Both the position numbers and the translations under genes were made by a program. Positions 51,303 through 60,770 of a DNA stretch of 64,000 nt are shown here, one piece after another. Positions within the stretch are counted from its first letter, which is position 1. Each line of letters opens with the position of its first letter. The DNA is from JAUMWX01 sp023394215 (GTDB lineage: Bacteria > Bacillota > Clostridia > Tissierellales > Peptoniphilaceae), in the NCBI GenBank assembly GCA_050313995.1, contig JBNPMM010000005.1; one strand, 5' to 3'. The notes beneath the pieces were generated by a model. The model saw only the letters and a program-made list of their open reading frames with translations, ran no database searches and was not told the DNA's origin.

Positions 51303-52126
51303 ACATTAAACTCCAAAACTATAGGGGTATGATCCTGCCTCGGACCTGAATCAAGCATATCGGACCTTGTAATTTGTTTCGCAACTCTTTCACTGGTCAA
51401 CCAATAATCTATCCTCCAACCCGAATTATTTATCTTACTGGTCTTTACCCTTTGGGCAAACCATGTATATCTGCCCTCTACCGGTCCATGCACATATCTG
51501 AAAGAATCTACAAATCCTCTTGCCAAAAGATTTGTAAAACCCTCCCTTTCCTGGTCCGTGAAGCCCGCTGAAAAATGGTTGCTTGCAGGATTTGCCAAGT
51601 CTATCTCTTCATGAGCAACATTAAAATCTCCCGTGGCAAATACAGGTTTTTCAAGGTCAAGTTTCGCTAAATAATCAGCATATCTTTGATCCCAAACCTG
51701 CCTTTCTTCAAGCCTTTTAAGCCCGTCTCCGGCATTAGGCGTATAAACCTGAGTTATAAAGAAATCGTCAAATTCAAGTGTCAAAAGTCTTCCTTCAAAA
51801 TCCATAGTTGAGGGAGCCCCTATCTGAGGGATGCTAACCTTAGGTTCCATGCCTTCTTTATACAAAAACATTACTCCCGCATAACCCTTTCTTGCAGGCT
51901 CAACCGAAGATACCCAAACATAATTATAAGCCGGGAAAAACTCCTTTATTGCCTCCTCATGCTTCCTGTTCGGTCCTGTAGCAGGTAATTTTGTTTCTTG
52001 TAATGCAATAACATCGGGGTTTTCAGCAACTATAGTTCTTATAACGTCTTTTGACAATTTAGCCCTATCTGAATCACCTGTAAGTGCTGCATTTAGGGAA
52101 TCTATATTCCAAGAAATTAACTTCAT
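51299..52126 (-). CDS. exoA: Exodeoxyribonuclease III / AP endonuclease
   Basis: Base-excision-repair nuclease (EEP fold) of 275 residues. Motifs in order: KLISWNIDSLNA (Asn), ALQETKLP (metal-binding Glu), VYTPNAGDGLKRLEER (active-site Tyr), GDFNVAHEEIDLANP (Asp, Asn), TWFAQ with WRIDYWL, and DHTPIVLE (final Asp-His). This matches ExoA/Xth. It overlaps ABC-F at its end. It begins 59 bases after the alpha-galactosidase gene with only a weak hairpin between, so its own promoter or read-through are both possible. Confidence 0.95.
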   Translation of the reverse strand: MKLISWNIDSLNAALTGDSDRAKLSKDVIRTIVAENPDVIALQETKLPATGPNRKHEEAIKEFFPAYNYVWVSSVEPARKGYAGVMFLYKEGMEPKVSIPQIGAPSTMDFEGRLLTLEFDDFFITQVYTPNAGDGLKRLEERQVWDQRYADYLAKLDLEKPVFATGDFNVAHEEIDLANPASNHFSAGFTDQEREGFTNLLARGFVDSFRYVHGPVEGRYTWFAQRVKTSKINNSGWRIDYWLTSERVAKQITRSDMLDSGPRQDHTPIVLEFNV

Positions 52127-52185
52127 ATCTACTCCTTAAATTTTAGTTATATACTATTATACTAAAAACCACAAAATTTGCACAT

Positions 52186-54519
52186 TTAAATACTTTTTTC
52201 ATGGCAAGCTTCAACAAAATAAAGTCTCGCCCCGTAATCCGGCATAAATCTTGTATTTTCACTATAACCCGTTCCGGAAAACACCTGCTTAAGTCTAATG
52301 CCGCTTTCCAAAAGGAGATTACCGTAAGCAAGATATTCTTCTTCCTCAGTTTGCTGTCCATAACGAGTTGCGATCATATGCATCAAAAGCCCCTTATGAT
52401 TAAGTCTTATGGGACTTACCGTATTTATAAGCGAACCGAACTGCCTTATATCGAAGTTCTCCTTCCTGACTTTCACCCTGTATAAGCCGTCAGGTTTAAG
52501 TCCCTTAAACCTAAGAGGCGAAACCTCCTGATTTGCCTGCATTCGTCCCTGTCCGTTTAATAAAATCGCCCTATGGCCATCATCAGAAACTATAATCCAA
52601 GAAAATTTCTCCCTACTTTTAAATGGAGATTGTACCCTGTAAAATTTTCCGAATTGAAGAAGTCGCCTATGTTCCTTATAATAAGCAATCTGAAGCCTTA
52701 AAGTCTCCCTATCGGTCTTTGAAAGATCTGACAAATCAAGCTCATACCCCAAAATTCCCATTGCAGAAATATCAAATCTCGACTCAAGGGGTGAAGTCCT
52801 TAATGTTTGATGATTCGGAGAATCTGACACATGGCATGCCATAACACTTTGAGGATAGCCATAGGAAGTCCCTGTTTGAATAAGGGATCTTTCATAAAAA
52901 TCCGTATTATCGGATGTCCAAATTTGAGGCATATAAGATAAAATTCCTAAATCAAACCTGTTTCCTCCGCTTGCACAGGCTTCAAAAAGTACTTTGGGAT
53001 TTTCCTGCGTAATTGCTCCAAGTACCCTATAAAGACCAAGTATATACCTGTGATAAAATTCTCCCTGATTTTTAAGTGTCCCTGAATAGGCGTCGGAAAT
53101 ATGACGATTCATATCCCACTTGATATATGAGATATTGGCTGACTTAAGTAATTTATTGACTGATCCTATAATATAATCCTGCACCTCTTTCCTGCATAAA
53201 TCCAAAATCAGTTGATTTCTACTGAGAGATGCCTCTACTGTAGGATCTTTTACAATCCAATCAGGATGCTTTTCATAAAGTTCGCTGTCATAATTTACCA
53301 TTTCAGGTTCAATCCACAAACCGAAATCCATACCCATACTGTTTATTTTTTCTGCCAAGCCCGAAAGTCCTGAGGGTATTTTTTTCCTATTTACCTCATA
53401 GTCTCCAAGCCCCCTCTTATCAGAGTCTCTCCTACCGAACCAACCGTCATCCAAAACAAAAAGCTCTATACCGACTTTCTTTGCCTGCCTTGCCAAATCC
53501 AATAAGTCTCTTTCCTTAAATTTAAAGTATGTCGCTTCCCAATTATTTATCAAAACAGGCCTTTCCTTCTTGGCCCAAAAACCCCTTACAATGTTATTTT
53601 TCACAAATTTATGAAGGTTTTGACTCATACCGTTTTTCCCCTTATCGGAAAAAGTAATAACAGCTTGAGGACTTTCAAAAATCTCTCCTGCCCCTAAGTC
53701 CCAAGAAAATGTTTGAGGATTTATACCTGCACTTACCCTTACTTTATTGTAGGGACTCCTTTCAACCACAGCTTGATGATTGCCTGAATAAATAAGATTA
53801 AATCCGTAAACCCGACCAAAATCTTCACTTGCTCCTTCCTGGTAAATCATAAAAAAAGGATTGGCATAGTGCGAAGAGTTTCCTGTAGTGCTTGAAATAA
53901 GATTTTCTCCCTCAACTACTTTTCTAATTGTTTCCCATCTTTCTCTGGCCCATGCTCCGGTAAAAGAAGATAAATAATATTCGTCCTCATCAAGATCCAA
54001 CTGGTATGACATAAATTTCTCTATTTTTACAGTATCCTTTAAATTGTTTTTTAGCCTGAAAAACTTTGTAATAACATTTGCCCCTTCAAAAATAGAATAA
54101 ATAAGTTCAAGTTCCAGTCCCTTGGAAGTTTCAAATTTCAATATAAGACTCTGATTTGCCCCATAGGCTGAAGGAAGCCCTCTTATGCCTACATCCCCAT
54201 CTAAAATCTCATAATCCTTATAAGTCCAATCACAAAGCTTAGATCCGTCGGGAAATACTAACTCTATGGGATTATTTCTGAAGTCACCTTTATAGGACGG
54301 CGATAATTCTAAATTTAAATGAAATATTGATGCTCCCAAGTCCTCACTATATATAATATCCGTTCCATATCCGCTGTCGATTTTCGTAGATAAAACTTTA
54401 AAGTCGGGAACTATTTTATTTCCATAATGAAGTTTTTCAATCAAACCCGACCTTAAGCCTATATAATATCCTGTATCTTCGGTTTCCAAGGAAAATACCT
54501 GATTTTCATACTTTATCAT
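52186..54519 (-). CDS. GH36 alpha-galactosidase
   Basis: Retaining alpha-galactosidase of 777 residues, acting on raffinose-family sugars and melibiose. It has the N-terminal beta-sandwich, FVLDDGWFG (about 350), the nucleophile Asp in YIKWDMNRHISD and the acid/base Asp in IWTSDNTD, with FEACASGGNRFD between. All are diagnostic for GH36. There is no signal peptide, so it works on imported sugar, presumably delivered by the GPH symporter encoded just upstream (1-base gap). Last gene of the TetR-controlled galactoside operon. Confidence 0.94.
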   Translation of the reverse strand: MIKYENQVFSLETEDTGYYIGLRSGLIEKLHYGNKIVPDFKVLSTKIDSGYGTDIIYSEDLGASIFHLNLELSPSYKGDFRNNPIELVFPDGSKLCDWTYKDYEILDGDVGIRGLPSAYGANQSLILKFETSKGLELELIYSIFEGANVITKFFRLKNNLKDTVKIEKFMSYQLDLDEDEYYLSSFTGAWARERWETIRKVVEGENLISSTTGNSSHYANPFFMIYQEGASEDFGRVYGFNLIYSGNHQAVVERSPYNKVRVSAGINPQTFSWDLGAGEIFESPQAVITFSDKGKNGMSQNLHKFVKNNIVRGFWAKKERPVLINNWEATYFKFKERDLLDLARQAKKVGIELFVLDDGWFGRRDSDKRGLGDYEVNRKKIPSGLSGLAEKINSMGMDFGLWIEPEMVNYDSELYEKHPDWIVKDPTVEASLSRNQLILDLCRKEVQDYIIGSVNKLLKSANISYIKWDMNRHISDAYSGTLKNQGEFYHRYILGLYRVLGAITQENPKVLFEACASGGNRFDLGILSYMPQIWTSDNTDFYERSLIQTGTSYGYPQSVMACHVSDSPNHQTLRTSPLESRFDISAMGILGYELDLSDLSKTDRETLRLQIAYYKEHRRLLQFGKFYRVQSPFKSREKFSWIIVSDDGHRAILLNGQGRMQANQEVSPLRFKGLKPDGLYRVKVRKENFDIRQFGSLINTVSPIRLNHKGLLMHMIATRYGQQTEEEEYLAYGNLLLESGIRLKQVFSGTGYSENTRFMPDYGARLYFVEACHEKSI

Positions 54520-54520
54520 C

Positions 54521-55858
54521 CTACTCTTCTCCTCTTCTGCTCACAAGCTCCTTCTTTATCCTCTCATTCTCTTCTTCAGTAAGTTTATATCTCTTCCTAA
54601 AATATGTGATTGATACCGATAATCCTATAATAGGGACTATAGTCATTAAGCTTCTAAGTCCCAAAAGGCTTGCCGAACTTTGAATATTGGCGTTTATGTC
54701 AAGACCTATCAAGTCTATACCAACCCCTGCTATCAAGACACTTATGGCACTTGCAAGCTTTACAACAAAAGTTTGCATTGAAAATACAACACTCTCATTT
54801 CTTTGTCCGGTTTTAAGCTCTCCGTAATCTACCGTATCCGCCAAAAATATAGTTGTAAGCACCGTTGTCAAACCGAAACCAACATATATGATAAAAGCTG
54901 AAATACCTAATAGGGCAATATTTGTAACCGATAAACTTGCAAGTATAAATAAGAGTAAATACCCACCTATAGTCACTCCTACGGAACCTGTAAGTATGGA
55001 CTTGCTTGACCATTTTTTTCTGAGTATGGGAAAGCTCATCATACTTAAAATTTGTGCAACTCCCCCTATCATACCGAAAAGTCCATACATTTCTCCGTTT
55101 CCTATATCAAATTTAAAGAAATAAAGGGCAAGCTGTGTAGTTAAATACAAGGAAGAATTAAATAATATTATGCTAATGACAACCAACATAGCTTGATCGT
55201 TTGAAAAAAGAGCTTTAAACATCTCTTTTAACCCCGTTGCCTTACTCTTACTTTGAACCTCTTCCTTAATTCCCAGTACACAAATAAGTTCAAAAATAAC
55301 AAATATTATTGCCACAATAAGTCCCAATATGGCAAAAGCTTCTCTTTCAGTGCCGCCTATCCTTGTAATAAGATACATGGTCATAACCGTAGGAATTGCA
55401 AAGCCGAAACTTGCAGCGACTCTGCCTATAACTGATAGAGATTCCCTATCCTTGCCTGCCTTGGTTAGGGCAGGTATCATTGACCAAAAAGGTATATCCA
55501 TAATTGTATATGTCAATCCCCATAAAACATAGGCTGCTGAAGCATAAGTGAGCATAGCCGCTCCAGTAAGGGATTTCGGCATTGCAAACATACCGTATAA
55601 TATCAAAGCGTTTAAAAGCGTCCCGGATAGTATCCAAGGCCTGAATTTTCCAAATTTCGTGTTAGTTTTTTCCACAATAACTCCCATTATGGGGTCATTA
55701 AAAGCATCAAAAACTCTTGCCGCCATCATCATGACTCCGGTAAAGGTTCCGCTTATTCCTAAAACAGTGTTGTAGTAGTATAAAATAAAGCCTGAAACTA
55801 AGGAATATACAATATCTTTCCCTATAGCCCCTGCAGCAAAAGCAATTTTTTTTCTCAT
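54521..55858 (-). CDS. GPH family glycoside:cation symporter (MelB-like)
   Basis: A 445-residue MFS-type transporter with twelve hydrophobic helices. It has the GPH signature regions: ARVFDAFNDPIMG near residue 50 (with the MelB-type Asp residues for cation and sugar) and ADTVDYGELKTGQR near residue 345. It should import a galactoside with H+, Na+ or Li+. It is flanked by GH2 and GH36 glycosidase genes with 1-base gaps, so the sugar is probably a beta- or alpha-galactoside. Confidence 0.92.
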   Translation of the reverse strand: MRKKIAFAAGAIGKDIVYSLVSGFILYYYNTVLGISGTFTGVMMMAARVFDAFNDPIMGVIVEKTNTKFGKFRPWILSGTLLNALILYGMFAMPKSLTGAAMLTYASAAYVLWGLTYTIMDIPFWSMIPALTKAGKDRESLSVIGRVAASFGFAIPTVMTMYLITRIGGTEREAFAILGLIVAIIFVIFELICVLGIKEEVQSKSKATGLKEMFKALFSNDQAMLVVISIILFNSSLYLTTQLALYFFKFDIGNGEMYGLFGMIGGVAQILSMMSFPILRKKWSSKSILTGSVGVTIGGYLLLFILASLSVTNIALLGISAFIIYVGFGLTTVLTTIFLADTVDYGELKTGQRNESVVFSMQTFVVKLASAISVLIAGVGIDLIGLDINANIQSSASLLGLRSLMTIVPIIGLSVSITYFRKRYKLTEEENERIKKELVSRRGEE

Positions 55859-55859
55859 A

Positions 55860-58238
55860 CTATTTATCCTTCCTTATATTAAAAACAATTTCTTTTTCTT
55901 CCAAGCCTGAAACCTTTAGCTTTAACTTGGCACTCCCTTCCCTACCTAAAGTTTTCACATAAGTGGCTGCCATACCACCCGTAAGATCTATATTCTCAGG
56001 GCCTATAAGTTCTGCATCCCCTTCAATTTCCAATTTAAGCACCCTTTTTAAATAATGGGAAAGGTTGTTATTTTGATCCAAAACCCTAATCCTCACGGTT
56101 GCAACATCATAAGTATCTCCTTCAATCAAATCTCTGCTGTCAACTCTTACCTCTAAATGAAGTTTTCTCACAACTTCTTTTTTGCAGGAAACGACAAGCT
56201 CCCGGCCCCTATAACCGTCAAATCTCCAAGCTGTCGATTTTTCACCCCATGATGCAATATACTTCCCATACAAAAGCTCTGCCTTTCTAAAAGTCATCTT
56301 ATTAAATAACATAAGCTTAAGTATGGTTGGATAAATATTTTTAGGCAAGGCATTTTGCCCATGCTCCGCTACCGCAAACAAAACTTTTTTTACTTGCTTT
56401 GCAGTTTTTTCACTCATATTTTCATTTCTGATAAGCAATTCACCTATGGTATCATCTATCTTTATAGGCGGATACTTCAAACGACTTTTTGTCCTGTCAG
56501 CCGTAAAACTTCTTATAAATTCATCATTCTTATAAAGCTTAATCTCATCAACATTTGTGAAAGCATAGATATCTCCCAGATAACCTATAGGGTGCTCGCC
56601 TATATCCATAGAACTTGATATTTCCAAAACAGCTTGTTTGGAATCCTGGGATTTATAAACAGCCGCAGCTAACTTAGGATTTCTGAAAGCATCCATAACA
56701 CCGTGATAACAAATCCTGTCTCCGCTTCCAAAGTCTGAATGAGTATTATAATCAAACATGGCCCAGCCGAAACTTCCTCCTATATCTTCCTGCTTTGCCA
56801 CCGCATCCAAAACTCTTGCATGCCTTATAGCATGCTCCCTTCTCTTCTCTTCCCAGTCAAAGGATTTGGTAGGAAACATATGCCCGTTGTATTCGGTCAC
56901 AAGATAGCCCTTTGACATATCACTTGTTACCTTGATTTTAGGCTCGCATCCTTCGTTTAAACCGTTATGATAAAAATCATTATAGGTATAAACATCTTCC
57001 AAGAGGCTGCTTTTCTTTATAAACCTTACTCCGCCCGTAGGTCTTGTAGGATCCAAAGAATGAGCAATCTCATTAGTTTCTCGATAAAATTCATCATCAT
57101 CGGGACTTTCGTTTATCCTCACCCCCCAAATAAAAATACTCGGATGATTCCTATACTGCATTACCATTTCTCTTGTATTTTCCATGGCTTGTTTTTTCCA
57201 TTCTTCATCACCTATATACTGCCAACCCGGTATCTCGGTAAAAACGAGAAGCCCAAGCTCGTCACATCTATCTATAAAATCATGACTTTGAGGATAATGG
57301 CTTGTCCTCACAGCATTTACTCCAAGTTCATATTTCAATATATCCGCATCCAATCTTTGCATCCTCTTTGGAGCTGCGTATCCTATATATGGCCAACTTT
57401 GATGTCTGTTTAAGCCTCTGATAAGAAGCTTTTCCCCATTTAAATAAAAACCGTCGCTTTTGAAATCTACACTTCTAAAGCCGAACCTAATCCTCTTCTC
57501 ATCATAAATCTTATCATCCTTGCTTAAATTAAGAACCAAATAATACAAACAAGGACTTTCAAGCATCCAAAGTTTCGCATCTTCAACAAAAAAATCCAAC
57601 TCTTTTTTATATGCCTGTTTTGAACTAAGTAAAATATTTCCGCAAGCATCCTCCACCATAGAAGATATATAACATTCATCGGCATTTTCAGCATCAATTT
57701 TAATAGATAAATTTTTGTTCATATCTCCGTAAACAAAAACATCTTTAAATCCGATCTCTTCTCTTATATACAGAGATACTTCCCTATATATGCCGCCGAA
57801 GGTCATATAATCTATAGCTCCTCCAAAAGGAGGTATATTAAGACTCTCCCTGCTGTCAAGCTTAACCAATATTTGATTTTCTGCCCCATACTCCAAATAA
57901 GCACTTATATCAAATGAAAAGGCCGTGTAACCGCAGCTGTGCCTGCCTATATATTTTTTGTTTATATAAATATCCGCCCGGTGGCCACAAGCTTCAAATT
58001 CTACAAATACTTTCTTACCAAACCAAGTGTCTTCGGCTCTAAAAATTTTTATATAAGCACTTAACATCTGATAATCAATATCATCACAATAATTAAGTTC
58101 CATTTCTTTAAGAGTATGCGGAATTCTTACTTCTTCAACAAGGTCGGATTTGGATAGCTTATCATTGCTGTCAAGCTCAAACAAATCGTCGGAATAAGTT
58201 TTTGTAAAATACCAATTATTATTAATTTTAAATTTCAT
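55860..58238 (-). CDS. GH2 glycoside hydrolase, probable beta-galactosidase
   Basis: The 792-residue enzyme has the GH2 layout: sugar-binding domain (about 1-170), immunoglobulin-like domain (170-265), TIM barrel (265-560) and a C-terminal beta domain. The acid/base Glu is in IWGVRINES and the nucleophile Glu in LVTEYNGHMFP. GRH-type LNRHQSWPYIG and the SHYPQ segment (AVRTSHYPQSHDF) are as in beta-galactosidases. No signal peptide, so intracellular. Linkage to a GPH symporter and an alpha-galactosidase favours beta-galactosidase over beta-glucuronidase; that choice is an inference. Confidence 0.85.
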   Translation of the reverse strand: MKFKINNNWYFTKTYSDDLFELDSNDKLSKSDLVEEVRIPHTLKEMELNYCDDIDYQMLSAYIKIFRAEDTWFGKKVFVEFEACGHRADIYINKKYIGRHSCGYTAFSFDISAYLEYGAENQILVKLDSRESLNIPPFGGAIDYMTFGGIYREVSLYIREEIGFKDVFVYGDMNKNLSIKIDAENADECYISSMVEDACGNILLSSKQAYKKELDFFVEDAKLWMLESPCLYYLVLNLSKDDKIYDEKRIRFGFRSVDFKSDGFYLNGEKLLIRGLNRHQSWPYIGYAAPKRMQRLDADILKYELGVNAVRTSHYPQSHDFIDRCDELGLLVFTEIPGWQYIGDEEWKKQAMENTREMVMQYRNHPSIFIWGVRINESPDDDEFYRETNEIAHSLDPTRPTGGVRFIKKSSLLEDVYTYNDFYHNGLNEGCEPKIKVTSDMSKGYLVTEYNGHMFPTKSFDWEEKRREHAIRHARVLDAVAKQEDIGGSFGWAMFDYNTHSDFGSGDRICYHGVMDAFRNPKLAAAVYKSQDSKQAVLEISSSMDIGEHPIGYLGDIYAFTNVDEIKLYKNDEFIRSFTADRTKSRLKYPPIKIDDTIGELLIRNENMSEKTAKQVKKVLFAVAEHGQNALPKNIYPTILKLMLFNKMTFRKAELLYGKYIASWGEKSTAWRFDGYRGRELVVSCKKEVVRKLHLEVRVDSRDLIEGDTYDVATVRIRVLDQNNNLSHYLKRVLKLEIEGDAELIGPENIDLTGGMAATYVKTLGREGSAKLKLKVSGLEEKEIVFNIRKDK

Positions 58239-58239
58239 C

Positions 58240-58803
58240 CTATCTAACCACTATCCCTTCCAATAATATATTTATCATTCCTTCCAATCCTTCAACATAA
58301 GACATACCGTTTTCTTCCAAGACTGATGAACTTAAAAATTTTTCTATGCAGGATTCTGTCATAGTTTTAAATACTATTATTTGAAAATCCTTAAACAATC
58401 CCAAGTCTTTTCCTTCCTCCAAAAGTTTGATAGTATCTCCCCAGTCACTCTCCAAATTCCTTTTTATTTTCTTATAGACTTTAGGGTATTTTTCACTAAG
58501 TCCCTCTATCCTGCCCCAATTTAGGGAATCAAACTTATCAGGCAGAGCAATAACAAGACTTCTTACCTTAGCAATCAAACTTAAATCGTCTCTTGCTAAT
58601 ATATCCTTTTCCTTAAGCTTTATACTTCTAAAAGCATAATCCACTACATCATTAAGCAAAGCCTCTTTAGTTTCAAAAAAACTGTATATCGTCTTTTTAC
58701 TCATACCTAAGGATTTAGCTAAATCCGCCATAGTAAACTTAAGTCCCTTATCCGATAGGTACCTTAAGGTTTGAAACAAAACTTCTTCCTTCTTTTCTAT
58801 CAT
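58240..58803 (-). CDS. TetR/AcrR family transcriptional regulator
   Basis: The 187-residue regulator has an N-terminal helix-turn-helix (FTMADLAKSLGMSKKTIYSFF, shown here as LAKSLGMSKKTIYSFF), then a helical ligand domain with no recognisable ligand. It is the first gene of the operon, 1 base ahead of the GH2 gene, so it likely represses its own operon. A 28-bp inverted repeat (GGAAAC...GTTTCC) lies at the transcription start. TetR control of a galactoside operon is less usual than LacI or AraC control. Confidence 0.9.
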   Translation of the reverse strand: MIEKKEEVLFQTLRYLSDKGLKFTMADLAKSLGMSKKTIYSFFETKEALLNDVVDYAFRSIKLKEKDILARDDLSLIAKVRSLVIALPDKFDSLNWGRIEGLSEKYPKVYKKIKRNLESDWGDTIKLLEEGKDLGLFKDFQIIVFKTMTESCIEKFLSSSVLEENGMSYVEGLEGMINILLEGIVVR

Positions 58804-58834
58804 AAAGCCTCCCCTTCTACCATAAACCTTCTTT

Positions 58835-58862
58835 GGAAACTATTTTTAAAATCTCGGTTTCC
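58835..58862. promoter_or_regulatory. Operator-like inverted repeat of the galactoside operon
   Basis: GGAAAC (58835-58840) and GTTTCC (58857-58862) around a 16-base AT-rich centre, placed at the transcription start of the TetR operon. Confidence 0.5.
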
Positions 58863-58865
58863 TAA

Positions 58866-58894
58866 ATAATATCACTTTCAGCCAACGTTTTCAA
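58866..58894 (-). promoter_or_regulatory. Promoter of the TetR-galactoside operon
   Basis: TTGAAA (58894-58889), 17-base spacer, TATTAT (58871-58866) on the minus strand. Confidence 0.75.
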
Positions 58895-58942
58895 CAAGAA
58901 AAAAAGTTAAATTCTCAGCCTTAAAATTTATATAAAAACATT

Positions 58943-58985
58943 AAAAATCTGCCAAAAGAATTTAATCTTTTTGGCAGATTTTTTA
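58943..58985 (-). terminator. Terminator of the pepT-pepF unit
   Basis: Arms AAAATCTGCCAAAA / TTTTGGCAGATTTT on the minus strand, directly after the pepF stop codon. Confidence 0.88.
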
Positions 58986-58986
58986 T

Positions 58987-60768
58987 CTATATTAAACTTT
59001 CCAATTCATCAATTAAAGAGCCTATATAGGCAATTGTATCTTTCAAAGGTTGATCTGTTGATATATCGACCAAGGCTTCCTTAGCCAACTCTTCAGGCCC
59101 CTTGCTGCCCCCCATCTTTAGCACTCTAACCCAATTATCGGCAACTTCCTGACCTTTTTCTCTAATCTTCCTTGCCATCTGGGTACCTATTGTAAGCCCT
59201 GCAGAATATGTGTATGGATATAACCCCATATAATAATGAGGTTGTCTCATCCATGTAAGTTCAGCTCCTTCTGTAAGTTCAACAGCATCCCCCCAGAATT
59301 TTTCAAGAGTTTGTCTGAATATTTGATTTAACTTATCGGCATCAAGGCTTTGTCCCTTGTCCACAAGCCTATATACCTCTCTTTGATAGTAGGCTTCCAA
59401 GAAATGAGTAACAAAATTATGGTAATAAGTCTTGGAAATCATTTGGGAAATAACCCATCTTCTCATCCTCTTATCATCCTTTGCAATATCCAAAAGATGA
59501 TTTTCAACCAAAAGCTCATTTGTAGTGGATGGAGCTTCCACAAAATACATGGACGGTTTTGAATTAAAAATATTTTGATTTGCATGAGTAAGTTGAAAAT
59601 GTCCGGCATGTCCAAGTTCATGAGCAAGTGTCATACAGTCGCTCATACTTTCCGAGAAAAACATAAGTATAAAAGAGCTTGCCCCATAAGGATCTGAACA
59701 AAAAGCCCCCGTCCTCTTACCGTAAGTTTGAGCATAATCTATCCATCTATTTTCAAAGGCTTTTTCAAGTATTTTTCTATAATCAGGACCTAAAAGTTTA
59801 AGTCCGTCCAATATATAATTTTTAGCATCTTCAAAGCTTACCTTAGGAGAAAAAGAAGGATCAAGTTCCAACTTAAGATCTTCGTACTTTACCATATCTA
59901 AATCATGAACCCTTGCCACAATCTTAGCATACTTTCTCATATGTGGAGCCAATTCTTCCATGATTACATCAATTTGCCTGTTATATAATTCCATGGACAC
60001 ATCCTGCTTATCCAACAAATAATCAAAAACGGATTCAAATCCCCTAAGTTTAGATATGGTCTTCTCCTGTTGAATTTGTGCATTATAGGCTGATGCCGTA
60101 GAATTTTGATATTTTCTAAGTTCATCTGAAAATACCCTAAAAGCCTCTCTTCTTACATCCCTGTCAAGATGAGTTTCCAATCCCCCCTCAAAGGAATTGT
60201 AGGTCATTTCATATTCGGTATCTCCTACCTTAAAATTAGGAAACCTTATGTCCCTAAACTTAATGTCATTATAACTTTGATAAGGAAAATCCAAACTGTT
60301 ATTTAAAGCTGCTAAAACCTCTTCCGCTTCCTTAGTAAGCATATGTTTTTTATCTTTCAATATTTTCTTTATTATAAGCTTATCTTCTTCACATTCAGCT
60401 GCCTCTTCCAAAATTTTTTCATCCAACATGGAAACTTCTGAATTAAAAAAGGCTAATTTAGCAAATAAGTCTGCAAATACAATATTCGCATTTGCCTCCC
60501 TTTCAACCGCAGTCTTGTTTAATACATTTACCTCAACGTCAAGTCTTGAATATGCCGATACCCACTCTATAAGCTTTCTTATCTTCCTCATATCACTTAA
60601 GGACTCATTTACCATCCTTGCCGATAAAAGCTTTCCCTTATACTTTTCAAGAAATAAATCTACCTCTTTTCCAAGTTCCTTAAGGGCTTTTTCATAGTCT
60701 TGCTCTGTCTTAAAAAGAAGACTTAAATCCCAAGTTTCCTTTATATCCACATCTTTTCTTTCTATCAT
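58987..60768 (-). CDS. pepF: Oligoendopeptidase F (M3 family)
   Basis: Cytoplasmic zinc endopeptidase that cuts peptides of about 7-17 residues. The 593 residues comprise the PepF N-terminal helical domain and the M3 catalytic domain with the zinc motif LAHELGHAGHF (HExxH). The third ligand Glu lies about 25 residues on (FVEAPSTTNELL). AGGAGA precedes the ATG; it begins 2 bases after pepT. PepF plus PepT plus an aminopeptidase form a peptide-catabolic set. Confidence 0.96.
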   Translation of the reverse strand: MIERKDVDIKETWDLSLLFKTEQDYEKALKELGKEVDLFLEKYKGKLLSARMVNESLSDMRKIRKLIEWVSAYSRLDVEVNVLNKTAVEREANANIVFADLFAKLAFFNSEVSMLDEKILEEAAECEEDKLIIKKILKDKKHMLTKEAEEVLAALNNSLDFPYQSYNDIKFRDIRFPNFKVGDTEYEMTYNSFEGGLETHLDRDVRREAFRVFSDELRKYQNSTASAYNAQIQQEKTISKLRGFESVFDYLLDKQDVSMELYNRQIDVIMEELAPHMRKYAKIVARVHDLDMVKYEDLKLELDPSFSPKVSFEDAKNYILDGLKLLGPDYRKILEKAFENRWIDYAQTYGKRTGAFCSDPYGASSFILMFFSESMSDCMTLAHELGHAGHFQLTHANQNIFNSKPSMYFVEAPSTTNELLVENHLLDIAKDDKRMRRWVISQMISKTYYHNFVTHFLEAYYQREVYRLVDKGQSLDADKLNQIFRQTLEKFWGDAVELTEGAELTWMRQPHYYMGLYPYTYSAGLTIGTQMARKIREKGQEVADNWVRVLKMGGSKGPEELAKEALVDISTDQPLKDTIAYIGSLIDELESLI

Positions 60769-60770
60769 AT

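Noticed and set aside
52140..52172. Terminator between the alpha-galactosidase and exonuclease genes
   Set aside because: The TTTTAGT/ACTAAAA hairpin is weak and AT-only with a poor T-tail, so I could not support it as a terminator.
52143..52361. 72-codon frame overlapping the end of the alpha-galactosidase gene
   Set aside because: It lies in another frame of a conserved coding region and has no supporting site or domain.
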